NCBI GenBank assembly: GCA_009908735.1
Contig: JAAAOR010000075.1
Span: forward strand, 1 to 15,308
Direction: 5' to 3'
Length of the DNA stretch: 15,308 nucleotides
DNA from: Spirochaetota bacterium
GTDB lineage: Bacteria; Spirochaetota; Spirochaetia; DSM-27196; PWMO01
The notes beneath the pieces were generated by a model that was not told the DNA's origin, made no database searches, and saw nothing but the letters and a program-made list of their open reading frames with translations. Position numbers and translations under genes: made by a program. This document shows positions 5,903-14,301 of this stretch, one piece after another (position 1 is the stretch's first letter; each line of letters starts with the position of its first letter).

Positions 5903-8833
5903 TCAGAGGTCGACCCGGACGCCAAGGAGGTACCGGCGTCCGAAGCCCTCGACTTCCAGGGGGCGATCCTCGAATCCCTGGTAGCGCCGGCCGAGTTCGT
6001 CCGTGAGATTGTTGGCGTCGGCGAACACGGTGAACTGCTCGGTGATCGCGTAGCGCGCCGAGATGCTGAGGCGCTCTTCATCGTCCCAGAACGCATCGAG
6101 GCGTCCGTCGGCCGGGTCGATGCTATCGATCCAGTCGTCGCGCCACTGGTAGTTCACCCGGGCGGAGAAGCCGTACCGTTCGAAGAAGAGGGAAACGTTG
6201 TACACCGCGTCCGACGTCCCCGGAAACCGCACCGTGCGCACCTCCCCGCTGGCGGGGGTCGGCGTCGTGAACTCGCTGTCGAGAAGCGTTGCGTTGGCCT
6301 GCAGGCCGAATCCAGCGAGCGGCCCGGGAAGGAAGGACCACTGCTGAAAATAGTTGGCCTCGACGCCGTAGACGCGCCCGTCCTCTCCGTTTTGCGTTGT
6401 GGAGTAGACGTATCCGGTCCGGTCGGTCCCGCCGGCATCAAAGCGATCGTCCGGGACGCGCGTCGTCGTGGTGAACAAGGGGTCGCGCACCCACTTGCCA
6501 AAGCCTGCGATCGACACGATGCCCGTGCGCGGAAGGTAGTACTCCAGCCGCAGGTCGGCGCCCCACGACCGTTCGGAGCCGATCGTCGGGTTGCCCCCCG
6601 CGATGGCGCGGTTTACGTCGTCGATGGCGATGCTCGGGCGGCGCTGTGCGAAGTCGGCCCGGCTTACGGTGCGGGTGCCCGCCACGCGCAGCTTTACGTC
6701 GTCCGTGAGGTCGACGTTGACGTGCAGGCTCGGGAAGAGCAGCGTTTCGTCCGTGGACGCGTCGACCGGCTCGGCCTCGTCCCCGATCACACGAACGCCC
6801 TCGCTCCCGTAGGTGGCATGCTCGAGACGAACGCCTGCGAGCACCTCGCCCCAGGAGGTCTCCCACTGGTTCATCGCGTAGCCGGCATAGATCGTCTCCT
6901 GCACGTCGAAACGGTTCTCCTCGGGGATGGTGCTGCTCGGATCGTACAGCCCGGCCTGCTCCAGCTGAGCGAGGCGGCGGTTGAGTTCGTCCTGGAGGTC
7001 GAAGACATCGAAGCGCTGCACGTTGTAGCGATTCGGAAACGGAAAGTCACTGACCAGGTCCTCGTCCTGGAGAAACGCGCCGTAGTCGGTCGTCGGCAGG
7101 TCGGCAGCGGCGGATAGCGGCCCGATCGGAACCTGGGCCGCGTTCGAAACGAAGCCGCTCTTGTCGCGAACGTCGACCTTCCCGCCGAACTGCACCTCGG
7201 ACGGAACGCCCCGGAACGACCATCCGCGGCGGAGGTCGAGTTGCCCGGAGTAGGCGTCCGCCTCATCCTCGCCCCGGTTCAAAAATGCGAGGTCGTCTTC
7301 CGGATCGGTCTGGGGCAGTCTGCTCAGCGGCTCCCCGTCCAGGCTCGACAGATTGACCTCTGGAAAGTTGGGGTCGGTGTAATCGTACTGCACCGCGAGC
7401 GGGGGAAGAGCGTTCACCGGAATCATGAGCGGAAGATTGAGGCTCGCGTTGGTCCGCGTGTAGCTCGTCCGGTACTCTACCGACCACCGGTCCAACCGGC
7501 TGTTGCCGCCGAGGATCGTCGTCCACGTGTTGTTGCGATAGTACCCGGGGCCGAGCGCGCCGAGCATGGGAACGCCCTGAAGCGTGCCCTCATCGGGGGT
7601 GGCCCCGTCTTCGAGAAAGCCAGCCTGCGCATCGCTCAGGTTGAAGATGTACTGGTTGCGCTGCTCGTCGTCGTTAAATTCGACATAGGTCGAGGTGACG
7701 AAGAGCTCGTGGCCCGGGCCGGGGCGATAGTCGAAGCGCCCGCTGTAGGCGTTGTTGGTCCGTTCGAGATAGTACACGCGGTAGTCGGCGGTCGCGGGGA
7801 AGAGCCCGCCGTTCGGCCCGGGGACGTACTGGCTCTCGATGTTATTCGTCACCTGGTTGCGCTTGTACCGCGTTGCCGTGGCCACGAGGCCGAAGGCATC
7901 TCCCCAGGTATTCGACACCTGGGCGAAGGCGTTGTATTGCAGGTCCTCGCCCAGCTCGAAGTAGCCCGGGGCGGCCTCCGCCGTGACGTGGAAGCCCGGG
8001 CGATCGAAGGCCGAGGCGGTCTGCACGTTGACGCGTCCGGCCACCGACTCGGCCGGCAGGTCGGGCGAAATGGTCTTCGTCACCTCGATCGACTGAATGA
8101 CCGGAGCAGGGATTTCGTCGAACCGAACGATCCGGCCTTCCGACCCGATCACGTTGATCCCGTCGAACGCGAGCGTCGTCCAGCGCCGGGGCGTACCGCG
8201 CAGGTTGATGTAGCGCGCCTGGCCCTGGTCCCGCTCTACGGCGATGCCCGGCACGCGGGAGAGGGCCGCTGCCGCATTCTGATCGGGAAACTTGCCGACG
8301 ACGTCCGACGCGATGACGTTGGTGACGACCGGAGCCGCGCGCTGCCGGGAGATGGCCGCCGCCTGCGAACCCGTGATCGGGGAGGAGGACACCACAACCT
8401 CCTCCAGCACCGTCTCTTGACGGGGAAGTGCGATCTCGACGCGCGTCGTCTGTCCTGCCTCGACGGTTACGCGGCGTCGCTCCTCCGCGCGCCCAATGTA
8501 GCTCGCGACCAGTTCGTACGTGCCTGCCGGAACGTCCTCGATCCGGAACCGCCCGTTGCGCCCCGTCGCATCGCCCCGCTGCAGTTCCACGATCGCCACG
8601 CTCACGCCCTCGAGCGGGTTGCCCTCCTCCGCGTCGGTCACCGTGCCGGCGAGGGTGCCCGGCGACTGTCCCTGCGCCGCCGGCACCGCGACAACACACA
8701 GTGCGACGGTCCCCAGGGCGATGGCCCACAGGGCGGCAGCGACCCGCGATAGGGCAGCGATCCGCGATGTAACGAGACGCAGGACCCGGCCGATAGCAGC
8801 CGGGCCGGAGAGAGGAAGAGGGAGGTTGCGCAT
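5903..8833 (-). CDS. TonB-dependent outer-membrane receptor (TIGR01782-like) with carboxypeptidase-like N-terminal domain
   Basis: A predicted 976-residue energy-coupled outer-membrane transporter. Residues 32-56 are a hydrophobic signal sequence ending AVPAAQGQ. Residues ~58-137 form a CarboxypepD_reg-like domain (GTLAGTVTDAEEGNPLEGVS to RVEIALPRQ). A TonB-box-like segment, VLEEVVVSS, is at 142-150. The plug, ~160-275, shows SRVPGIAVERDQGQARYINL followed by RGT, then FDGINVIG, RFDEIPAPVIQSIEVTKTIS and AESVAGRVNVQT, the pattern of the Xanthomonas/Caulobacter-type receptors. The rest is a long alternating-strand barrel ending FADANNLTDELGRRYQGFED and a final YLLGVRVDL beta-signal-like strand. 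Nothing is missing at either end. The ATG at 8833 is the first start in front of the signal sequence, with no ribosome site visible. The downstream phosphoesterase suggests the ligand is a phosphorylated organic compound or its product. Confidence 0.93.
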   Translation of the reverse strand: MRNLPLPLSGPAAIGRVLRLVTSRIAALSRVAAALWAIALGTVALCVVAVPAAQGQSPGTLAGTVTDAEEGNPLEGVSVAIVELQRGDATGRNGRFRIEDVPAGTYELVASYIGRAEERRRVTVEAGQTTRVEIALPRQETVLEEVVVSSSPITGSQAAAISRQRAAPVVTNVIASDVVGKFPDQNAAAALSRVPGIAVERDQGQARYINLRGTPRRWTTLAFDGINVIGSEGRIVRFDEIPAPVIQSIEVTKTISPDLPAESVAGRVNVQTASAFDRPGFHVTAEAAPGYFELGEDLQYNAFAQVSNTWGDAFGLVATATRYKRNQVTNNIESQYVPGPNGGLFPATADYRVYYLERTNNAYSGRFDYRPGPGHELFVTSTYVEFNDDEQRNQYIFNLSDAQAGFLEDGATPDEGTLQGVPMLGALGPGYYRNNTWTTILGGNSRLDRWSVEYRTSYTRTNASLNLPLMIPVNALPPLAVQYDYTDPNFPEVNLSSLDGEPLSRLPQTDPEDDLAFLNRGEDEADAYSGQLDLRRGWSFRGVPSEVQFGGKVDVRDKSGFVSNAAQVPIGPLSAAADLPTTDYGAFLQDEDLVSDFPFPNRYNVQRFDVFDLQDELNRRLAQLEQAGLYDPSSTIPEENRFDVQETIYAGYAMNQWETSWGEVLAGVRLEHATYGSEGVRVIGDEAEPVDASTDETLLFPSLHVNVDLTDDVKLRVAGTRTVSRADFAQRRPSIAIDDVNRAIAGGNPTIGSERSWGADLRLEYYLPRTGIVSIAGFGKWVRDPLFTTTTRVPDDRFDAGGTDRTGYVYSTTQNGEDGRVYGVEANYFQQWSFLPGPLAGFGLQANATLLDSEFTTPTPASGEVRTVRFPGTSDAVYNVSLFFERYGFSARVNYQWRDDWIDSIDPADGRLDAFWDDEERLSISARYAITEQFTVFADANNLTDELGRRYQGFEDRPLEVEGFGRRYLLGVRVDL

Positions 8834-9041
8834 TGCAGTCACGGCAGATAGAGAAGCAGACGCGAGACCGGAGCCGCCAGCCGTTGCGCGGGGGCAACCT
8901 AAGTGTGATGCACCCCGATGCACGGACCACGTGCTACCAGCCACGGTGAATCTTAGCTGCTACGCCGTGAAAGCATGTTAAACCAGCATTACGGTTGTGA
9001 AATGGAATGATAATGCCGCGCCGAGAGACGCCTCCGTTGCC

Positions 9042-9584
9042 CTACTCCAACCCTGGGCACGCGGGCTCTCGAACGAGGGGCCGGACGCGCGACAGGATCG
9101 TGCTCTTGCGAGCGTAGATGAAGTACGCCCCGATCGCGGCTGGCAGAATCCAGCAGACGGTAGTGGTGGCAAGGAGGCTTCCAAGGCCGTTCAGCGGCGT
9201 GTAGGTCGAGAACCACGGGCCGAGGACTTCGAAAAAGTGAGAGCCGGTCGCCATCACGAGGCCCACGTATGACCACAGCATGAAATTGTAGTGCACCTCC
9301 AGCCAGGCCTCGCCGATGTACGACCGAAAAAGAGGAGCCACGATTCCGCCCACGATCGAGTTGGAACTGACAACCGCCGCCGCGTGGAAGCGCCCGAAGC
9401 TCTCGAACAACTCGTAAATCAGAAACGATGTCGCGCAGAGGAGCGCCATGCTGCCCACGTAGATCCATCCCACGACCCGATGGAACCGGGTTCCTTTCCG
9501 TGCGCCCACGACGACGGCGCCGGCCGCGAGGGCGAGAAGTCCACATACCGTGTGAAAGAGGGCCGTCGGGCTCATAGGGGGCAC
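9042..9584 (-). CDS. DUF2306 integral membrane protein
   Basis: A roughly 177-180-residue protein with about six hydrophobic segments, typical of the DUF2306 family in length and pattern. It shows the family's conserved histidines in membrane context: LFHTVCGLLALAAG near the start, GTRFHRVVGWIYVGSM, FGRFHAAAVV, and EVHYNFMLWSYVGLVMA. The clustered histidines suggest metal or heme handling or redox in the inner membrane, but no biochemical role is established to my knowledge. Two starts are possible: GTG at 9584 or ATG at 9575 (MSPTALFHTV). The ATG matches the family better. It ends 208 bases upstream of the TonB receptor gene on the same strand, far enough that separate transcription is plausible. 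Confidence 0.85.
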   Translation of the reverse strand: MPPMSPTALFHTVCGLLALAAGAVVVGARKGTRFHRVVGWIYVGSMALLCATSFLIYELFESFGRFHAAAVVSSNSIVGGIVAPLFRSYIGEAWLEVHYNFMLWSYVGLVMATGSHFFEVLGPWFSTYTPLNGLGSLLATTTVCWILPAAIGAYFIYARKSTILSRVRPLVREPACPGLE

Positions 9585-10166
9585 CTGCGTTTCTCACGGA
9601 AGAGAGCGCGCGGCGCATCACCGCTCGACGCGTCCTGTGCGGCGAATTCGCGCCCGGTTGCTCGTGTTCGGATGAAGGCAATGCCCAAGATGGGCCGGGG
9701 GGGTCACGCGGATCGGTGAGTCGCGTGTGCGCTCGGTGACGGGGAGAAGCGGTGTGGGGGGATGTAGGGGTGAGAGGGTGAGGATGTGAGAGGGTGAGGC
9801 TATGAAAGTTGAAGGGCGGCGGATGCGGGCAGCGACCGGGACGAAGCGGAGGCCCGAGGATGCGACATCGCACAGAATCCGATCCACAAACCATCTACAA
9901 CCGACGTCCTGTTGAGCATTCGAGCCTTGCGAGAGTTCACGCGCTGGTGCGCGGCGCTGGTGCACGGCAGAGTGGCCAAACGTCCAGGCGGCCACAGCGA
10001 CAAGGGTACGGCGGGTCGCTACGGCATCGCTTCAAGGTTTAAGGCGATTCTTATGGATCCCCGATAGCCTCTATGAGTGGATCGGCGATCGGAACATCCA
10101 GCGGGACGAACCATCGCATCGGGTACGTTCCCCTCACTAGCCAACGCCTCGTGGCGGCAAGGCGGG
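9585..10166. other. Gene-free, GA-rich intergenic stretch between divergent genes
   Basis: This stretch lies between the starts of the DUF2306 gene (minus strand) and tpm (plus strand), so promoters of both should lie here; I could not pick either by eye. It contains a G-rich purine tract (about 9750-9815) with a short tandem repeat. Its open frames on both strands are biased in composition and resemble no protein family. Confidence 0.5.
9770..9799 (+). repeat. Two-copy 16-base tandem repeat in a purine-rich tract
   Basis: GTGAGAGGGTGAGG occurs at 9770-9783 and again at 9786-9799, with a period of 16 bases. Related G-runs lie just upstream (TGTGGGGGGATGTAGGGGTG). The plus strand is almost purely purine plus T, so unusual structures (triplex or quadruplex) are conceivable. 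Confidence 0.75.
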
Positions 10167-10823
10167 ATGGAAACAACAGGTTTGTCCCCCAAAGACGAAC
10201 AGTTCTGGCACGACCGGTGGGCGACGGAAACCATCGGGTTCCACGAGGGCACGCCCAACACGCTTCTGGTCCGGCACTTCGAGACGCTGTCCCTCGCGCC
10301 GGGCAGCCGCGTCTTCCTCCCGCTTTGCGGAAAAACCCGAGACGCCGCGTGGCTTTTGTCGAACGACTACGCAATTACCGGGGCTGAACTCAGCCAAACG
10401 GCCATCGAGCAGCTGTTCGCGGATCTCAACCTCACGCCAGACGTGACCGAGCGCGGGGACATTGCTCACTACCGTGCGGAACGCATCGACATGTTCGTCG
10501 GCAACGTGTTCGACGTGACGCGGGCGATGATCGGCGCGGTCGACGCGGTTTACGACCGGGCTGCGCTCGTGGCCCTACCCGGTGACCTTCGCCCTCGCTA
10601 CGCCAGGCACGTCGCAGAGCTCGCAATCTCGGCGCCTCAACTCGTCATTACGTTCGAGTACGATCCAGACCGGATGGACGGGCCACCGTTCTCGGTCGAG
10701 GAAACGCACCTCCGGCAGTATTATGGCGACCGGTACGACCTGCATCTCGCCGAGCGGATGCGACGACCCGGCGGGCTGAAAGGCATTCGGCCCGCGCACG
10801 AATGCGCGTGGCTGCTCCGCTGA
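10167..10823 (+). CDS. tpm: Thiopurine S-methyltransferase
   Basis: A 218-residue SAM-dependent methyltransferase of the TPMT family. It transfers a methyl group to sulfur of thiopurines. Bacterial members also methylate selenium and tellurium compounds and give oxyanion tolerance. Family features in order: FWHDRWATETIGFHEGTPN (13-31), the SAM-binding FLPLCGKTRD (50-59), GAELSQTAIEQLF (72-84), YDRAALVALP (129-138), and FEYDPDRMDGPPFSV (163-177). Length is normal for bacterial TPMT. The frame is open for 30 codons upstream, but the ATG at 10167 gives the family's N-terminus and follows AAGGCGGG. It is monocistronic as far as can be seen. Its real substrate in this organism is unknown. Confidence 0.92.
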   Translation: METTGLSPKDEQFWHDRWATETIGFHEGTPNTLLVRHFETLSLAPGSRVFLPLCGKTRDAAWLLSNDYAITGAELSQTAIEQLFADLNLTPDVTERGDIAHYRAERIDMFVGNVFDVTRAMIGAVDAVYDRAALVALPGDLRPRYARHVAELAISAPQLVITFEYDPDRMDGPPFSVEETHLRQYYGDRYDLHLAERMRRPGGLKGIRPAHECAWLLR

Positions 10824-10842
10824 ACGCGCGTGGCTGCCCCGC
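10804..10842 (+). repeat. Short direct duplication across the tpm stop codon
   Basis: GCGCGTGGCTGCTCCGC at 10804-10820 is repeated with one change as GCGCGTGGCTGCCCCGC at 10826-10842. The copies are offset by 22 bases. The first copy encodes the end of tpm (CAWLLR) and the second lies just after the stop, suggesting a local duplication at the gene's 3' end. Confidence 0.7.
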
Positions 10843-11247
10843 CCCATCACCTCGCACCGTGAATCACGATCTGGTGGGGCCGTCTGGAGGACGTGCCGGG
10901 TCGCAGCATCACCAGAGGCCCCTCTGTCCCGGTTCCCTGCTCTCCCGTGCGACGAGCCGAGTCCCACCGTGTCAAAGCAACACCTAGCACCCAACAACCA
11001 GTGGAGTTACCCCGATAAAGTCCCGAATGTCGGGGAAGCCCACACTTGATACTCGATGCGGCACCAATGAAGTATGTGCTCAGAAAAAACAGTAAATATA
11101 AGTTCACGCTGGAAAACCAAGGTTCTTTTTATAATAGTCGTGTACGGGATCAGCTGCTGACTGTCTAGAAGGAAGTACCTGGACCGGCGCAGACCGGCAT
11201 TAGCAGCAACGATTCCATAACCTTACGATCACGTATCGCGAGCCCTA
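10824..11247. other. 424-base intergenic region between tpm and the lipoprotein operon
   Basis: There is no gene on either strand. GC content falls towards the right (11080-11140 is clearly AT-rich). A small hairpin sits at 11022-11034 (CCCGA, loop ATG, TCGGG) within a longer possible CCCCGA/TCGGGG pairing (11010-11035). No U-run follows, so it is not a typical intrinsic terminator. Confidence 0.5.
11130..11135 (+). promoter_or_regulatory. Candidate -10 element for the lipoprotein/OMP operon
   Basis: A perfect TATAAT lies in the AT-rich part of the leader, 112 bases before the ATG at 11248. No good -35 box stands at the right spacing; CTGGAA at 11109-11114 is only a weak match, 15 bases away. 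Confidence 0.3.
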
Positions 11248-12915
11248 ATGTCGAATCCGACTGCTCCGTACTGGCTTCTTCTCATTGCTGCGTGTGTCGT
11301 CGCCGCTACTTCTTGCGACGTGGCAGCACCAGATCCTGCCCGCGATGCTCGGGTGCCGGAACAGCGCACGATCGAAACAAGCTTCGGCGCTCTAAGCGAA
11401 CGCGATGCGATTGCTGGGAAGGTGTCAATTTCGGTGCCGCCCGACTCGCTCGGTCGAGAAATTGTTGGGCTAAATCTTTACGTCGATGGCCGCCTGGAAC
11501 AGAAAGCAGGACCGTTAACGGACCGAGTGGAGCTCGAGACGCGTCGTTTTAGCGACGGCGAGCATGAAGTGGCCCTCGGAGTGAGATATGCCCGTGAGGA
11601 AACGGGCGCACTTTCGCTGCTGCGTGAGTTGCCAACGATGTTCGTCGATACGCTCGTGTTCGACCAATCGCCCCCGACTCCGGTCGACGTGGAGGCACGT
11701 GCTGCGGAGCGGGAGTGGCAGGTAAGCTGGAGCGCGTCAACGGACGAAAACTTTTATGCTTATATCGTACAGCGATATTCGGAAGGGCCGTACGGTTTTC
11801 AGTCGATCGACACCCTCTATGATCGGTCTACGACATCTATCGTTGACGATTTGCCGCCCGTGTATGGAGCGGAGGCCACGTACCGTGTTCTGACCTCGAA
11901 CGGTGTCGAAACAACTCGAAGTGACGCTGTTGCGACGATCTTCGGTACGACGCGCCGTGCACAACAGCAGGCAGAACCATATTACCCGGCCATTCCTCCT
12001 CGGCTTCGGCCCGGCACGGACGAAGTCTATTCCCTCACGTATGGATCCGTTCGCGCGTTCGATTTGGCCACGCTTAAACGCAAACGCGAAGCCTTGACAC
12101 CGGAATTGCTGCCCGGTACCGATCTCGAACCCGTAGACATGTGCTTTAGTCTAAACGGCGATCGCTTCTATATTCGAAGCAGAGCTTTTGATAGAAACTC
12201 CAGCCAGGTTCTGACCCCGGTCAACGCCGTACCGCTCACAACCGGAACGCCGGAGCAGCTTCCGATCTCTTTCCCGAACCGAACGGTCGAGTCCCGTGTG
12301 GCGACAGGTCCGGACGGTCGAGTATTTATTGGTACAGGTGACAACAAACTTCTAGATGTGGATGGTTTGACCGGGGAGATCCTCAACGAACTGGACCTAC
12401 CCGACGGTCACACATTCACCCATGCGCGGCTCAGCCCGGATGCGTCGACCCTGTACGCTGTAACGTCCAATCGGGGATACATTCAGGGGAGCAGCGCGAT
12501 ATTAGCGATCGACGTTGGTAATGAGGCATTTCAAGAGCTCGACCGTAGCTTTCCTGCAGATCGTCCGCATCTGGTTGGCTTCGAACCAGGATCTCAAGAT
12601 TTATACGTTTCCGTGGGTTCGACTCAGCGGACCTACCGGAAGTACAGGGCACGTTCAGCCGAAGATATTGGGGCTATTTCCGTCCCCCAGGGAGGACGCT
12701 TGGTGTACACAACAGATCAGCATCACTACGTAGCGGTCGATTCGCAGGACATCAATTTCCCGAGCACGCCAACCATCGTACAATACGATGCCGACCTCAC
12801 ACAGGCTGGACCGTCCTGGCGCGTCGCTGCGCCATTCCGGGCTGTGAGTGAAGATGAAGCATGGCTCATCTTCTCCGACGAAACCTCTCTCTGGAGTATC
12901 TCTACGGCTGACTGA
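11248..12915 (+). CDS. Unknown lipoprotein with Ig/FN3-like and beta-propeller-like regions
   Basis: A 555-residue predicted lipoprotein. Residues 1-23 are a signal peptide with a lipobox (VAATSC, Cys23). Residues ~40-135 look like an Ig-type domain (GKVSISVPPD, then IVGLNLYVDGRLEQ). Residues ~143-232 are FN3-like (PPTPVDVEA, then QVSWSASTDENFYAYIVQRY). From ~250 to the end, repeated beta-rich segments (GTDEVYSLTYGSVRAFDLA, LSPDASTLYAVTS, FEPGSQDLYVSVGS) resemble beta-propeller blades of surface or PQQ-like proteins. No catalytic motif is seen, so a binding or scaffold role at the outer membrane is more likely than an enzyme. The stop is 2 bases before the start of the outer-membrane protein gene, so the two are almost certainly co-transcribed and may form a complex. 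Codon use is less GC-rich than in the receptor and phosphatase genes. Confidence 0.88.
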   Translation: MSNPTAPYWLLLIAACVVAATSCDVAAPDPARDARVPEQRTIETSFGALSERDAIAGKVSISVPPDSLGREIVGLNLYVDGRLEQKAGPLTDRVELETRRFSDGEHEVALGVRYAREETGALSLLRELPTMFVDTLVFDQSPPTPVDVEARAAEREWQVSWSASTDENFYAYIVQRYSEGPYGFQSIDTLYDRSTTSIVDDLPPVYGAEATYRVLTSNGVETTRSDAVATIFGTTRRAQQQAEPYYPAIPPRLRPGTDEVYSLTYGSVRAFDLATLKRKREALTPELLPGTDLEPVDMCFSLNGDRFYIRSRAFDRNSSQVLTPVNAVPLTTGTPEQLPISFPNRTVESRVATGPDGRVFIGTGDNKLLDVDGLTGEILNELDLPDGHTFTHARLSPDASTLYAVTSNRGYIQGSSAILAIDVGNEAFQELDRSFPADRPHLVGFEPGSQDLYVSVGSTQRTYRKYRARSAEDIGAISVPQGGRLVYTTDQHHYVAVDSQDINFPSTPTIVQYDADLTQAGPSWRVAAPFRAVSEDEAWLIFSDETSLWSISTAD

Positions 12916-12917
12916 TC

Positions 12918-13664
12918 ATGACGTCATCCTATTTACGCTATTTGGTTCTGCTTTTTCTCAGCTGTGTCTTACATGGCTTGGTAGAGACCTCAGTACGGGC
13001 GCAACCTTCAACTCGTGCGTGGGCCGTCGAAATCCACGCTGGCTACCAGAGCGTGGCTGTGGGGGAGTTCAGTGACCTCTACGATTCAATCATCGAAGCA
13101 GAATCTGTAGGGCTCTCGACACAAACAGCGTTTCCCAGTAATGAAGCCTTCGGAGCTCGCGTATTGTGGAAGACAGGTATACGAGCTACTGAGACCGGCG
13201 CCACCGTTCGGCATAGTCGGACGAACGCATACTCAAGGTATGCAGATGCAAATGGAAGAATTTACCGCGATGCCTCGGTCTCTACAACTCTCTTGATGTT
13301 CACTGCACGCACAGCCCTTCTTACCGGTCGTGATATCCGGCCGTACGTGCAGATACAAGGGGGCCCTGCACTCGTAGAAAATACGCTGGACTATTTCACG
13401 AGGGTGGACCAGGTAACCGGCAGTCCATTGACGAGAGACTTTTCGCTCGCTGGCTCTCGATGGGGATATGCGGCAGAAGCGAGTCTGGTAACGACGTATC
13501 CGCTTGGACCGATTTACGCCTCGTTCGAAGCTGGATATCGCGTCGGAAGCGTTTCATCGCTGAACGTCTCCACTCGCCTTTCCAGCGGGGAGACGGCATC
13601 CGTAGCGTCCGACGTTGACTTGTCTGGATGGACGCTTCTGCTCGGCGTCGGATATCGGATGTGA
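12918..13664 (+). CDS. Outer-membrane beta-barrel protein, unknown function
   Basis: A 248-residue predicted outer-membrane protein. Residues 1-29 are a signal peptide (LRYLVLLFLSCVLHGLVETS followed by VRAQ). The mature part has alternating hydrophobic/polar strands with aromatic ends (WAVEIHAGYQSVAVGEF, TLLMFTARTALL, RPYVQIQGGPALVE, GPIYASFEAGYRVGSVSSL), ending WTLLLGVGYRM. This fits a small barrel of about 8-10 strands, as in OmpA/OmpX-like or PorT-like proteins. The last residue is Met, not the usual Phe or Tyr. Translation starts 2 bases after the preceding lipoprotein's stop, pointing to coupled expression and a shared role at the cell surface. No enzyme motif is present. Confidence 0.85.
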   Translation: MTSSYLRYLVLLFLSCVLHGLVETSVRAQPSTRAWAVEIHAGYQSVAVGEFSDLYDSIIEAESVGLSTQTAFPSNEAFGARVLWKTGIRATETGATVRHSRTNAYSRYADANGRIYRDASVSTTLLMFTARTALLTGRDIRPYVQIQGGPALVENTLDYFTRVDQVTGSPLTRDFSLAGSRWGYAAEASLVTTYPLGPIYASFEAGYRVGSVSSLNVSTRLSSGETASVASDVDLSGWTLLLGVGYRM

Positions 13665-13930
13665 TCGCACATTTTCGCTTGACCAGGCTCCCGCAGCGAC
13701 GTTTCGGGGGCTGGAACAGTCGGCGAGTTAGAATCCCAGCACACAGTGTGGGCGCGGAGAGTCTCGCTCACAAGATGATCGGACATGCCGGCCTGCACGC
13801 CGAGCTCCCGCAGCCGTTCGAGAGCAGTAACTGGCGCGCGTGGTCAGCGCTCTGTAGCGTTCTGTATCTCCGACGAACACTTGGGATATTCGCGTCGATG
13901 AGCCACACTGGAATGGGTCGAAGGTCGCGG
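13665..13930. other. Unassigned stretch between the OMP gene and the aceK remnant
   Basis: A plus-strand frame (from 13628, starting inside the OMP gene) runs through, but this part resembles no protein family. On the minus strand a short piece near 13880-13930 reads VWLIDANIP, reminiscent of PIN/DUF5615-type N-termini, and then degenerates. No intact gene can be supported. Confidence 0.4.
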
Positions 13931-13933
13931 AGC

Positions 13934-14301
13934 GCGCTCACCGACTACGGCAACGCGATCAAGGATCTCGAGCGCACGAACGTTTTCCCCGGCAAACTGC
14001 TGCTCAAAAACTTCGGGGTGACGCGGCACGGGCGCTTCGTCGACGAGCTCGGCTTCGTGACCGACTACAACTTCCGCTCGAAGCCGGAAGCGCAAAGATA
14101 CATGGACGAGCTATCGGCGGACGCGTGGTTCTACGTGGGCCCCGACGACGTCTTCCCCGAGGAATCCGGGTTACGATGGGCGTGACCGACGAGGTCGTAA
14201 GTGCCTTCGAGGAAGTCCATGTCGACCTCTTCACCGCGGACTTCTGGAACGACGTCAAGTCCCGTATCAAGGAAGGATCCCTGCTCCCGATTCTTCCTTA
14301 G
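13934..14301 (+). pseudogene. aceK: aceK remnant: C-terminal end of isocitrate dehydrogenase kinase/phosphatase
   Basis: AceK phosphorylates and dephosphorylates isocitrate dehydrogenase to steer carbon between the TCA cycle and the glyoxylate bypass. Only ~120 of the usual ~570-600 residues remain. They begin with the family signature DYGNAIKDL, then NVFPGKLLLKNFGVTRHGR, DYNFRS and WFYVGPDDVFPEE. In intact AceK, TRHGR is followed by VVFYDYDE. Here it reads RFVDE, so about four residues holding a catalytic metal-site Asp are missing. After PEES (near 14165-14173) the frame breaks; the coding match resumes in another frame as TDEVVSAFEEVHVDLFTADF, then WNDVKSRIKEG, ending at TAG 14299-14301. 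Truncation, active-site deletion and frameshift all point to a dead gene. The left boundary is uncertain. Confidence 0.8.

Noticed and set aside
5315..7117. 600-codon plus-strand open frame
   Set aside because: It lies antisense across the phosphoesterase and TonB receptor genes, whose protein motifs are strong on the minus strand. The plus-strand text is low-complexity and Arg/Val/Gly-rich, as expected from a GC-rich shadow.
7241..8752. 503-codon plus-strand open frame
   Set aside because: It is antisense to the receptor plug and barrel, with no domain or signal sequence.
11010..11035. Hairpin as a terminator for tpm
   Set aside because: The stem is 5-6 base pairs, no T-run follows, and it lies about 190 bases after the stop codon.
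13880..13930. Minus-strand VWLIDANIP, similar to PIN/DUF5615 toxin starts
   Set aside because: The match is only nine residues. The frame then reads as unrelated sequence and stops, with no further acidic motif of that family.
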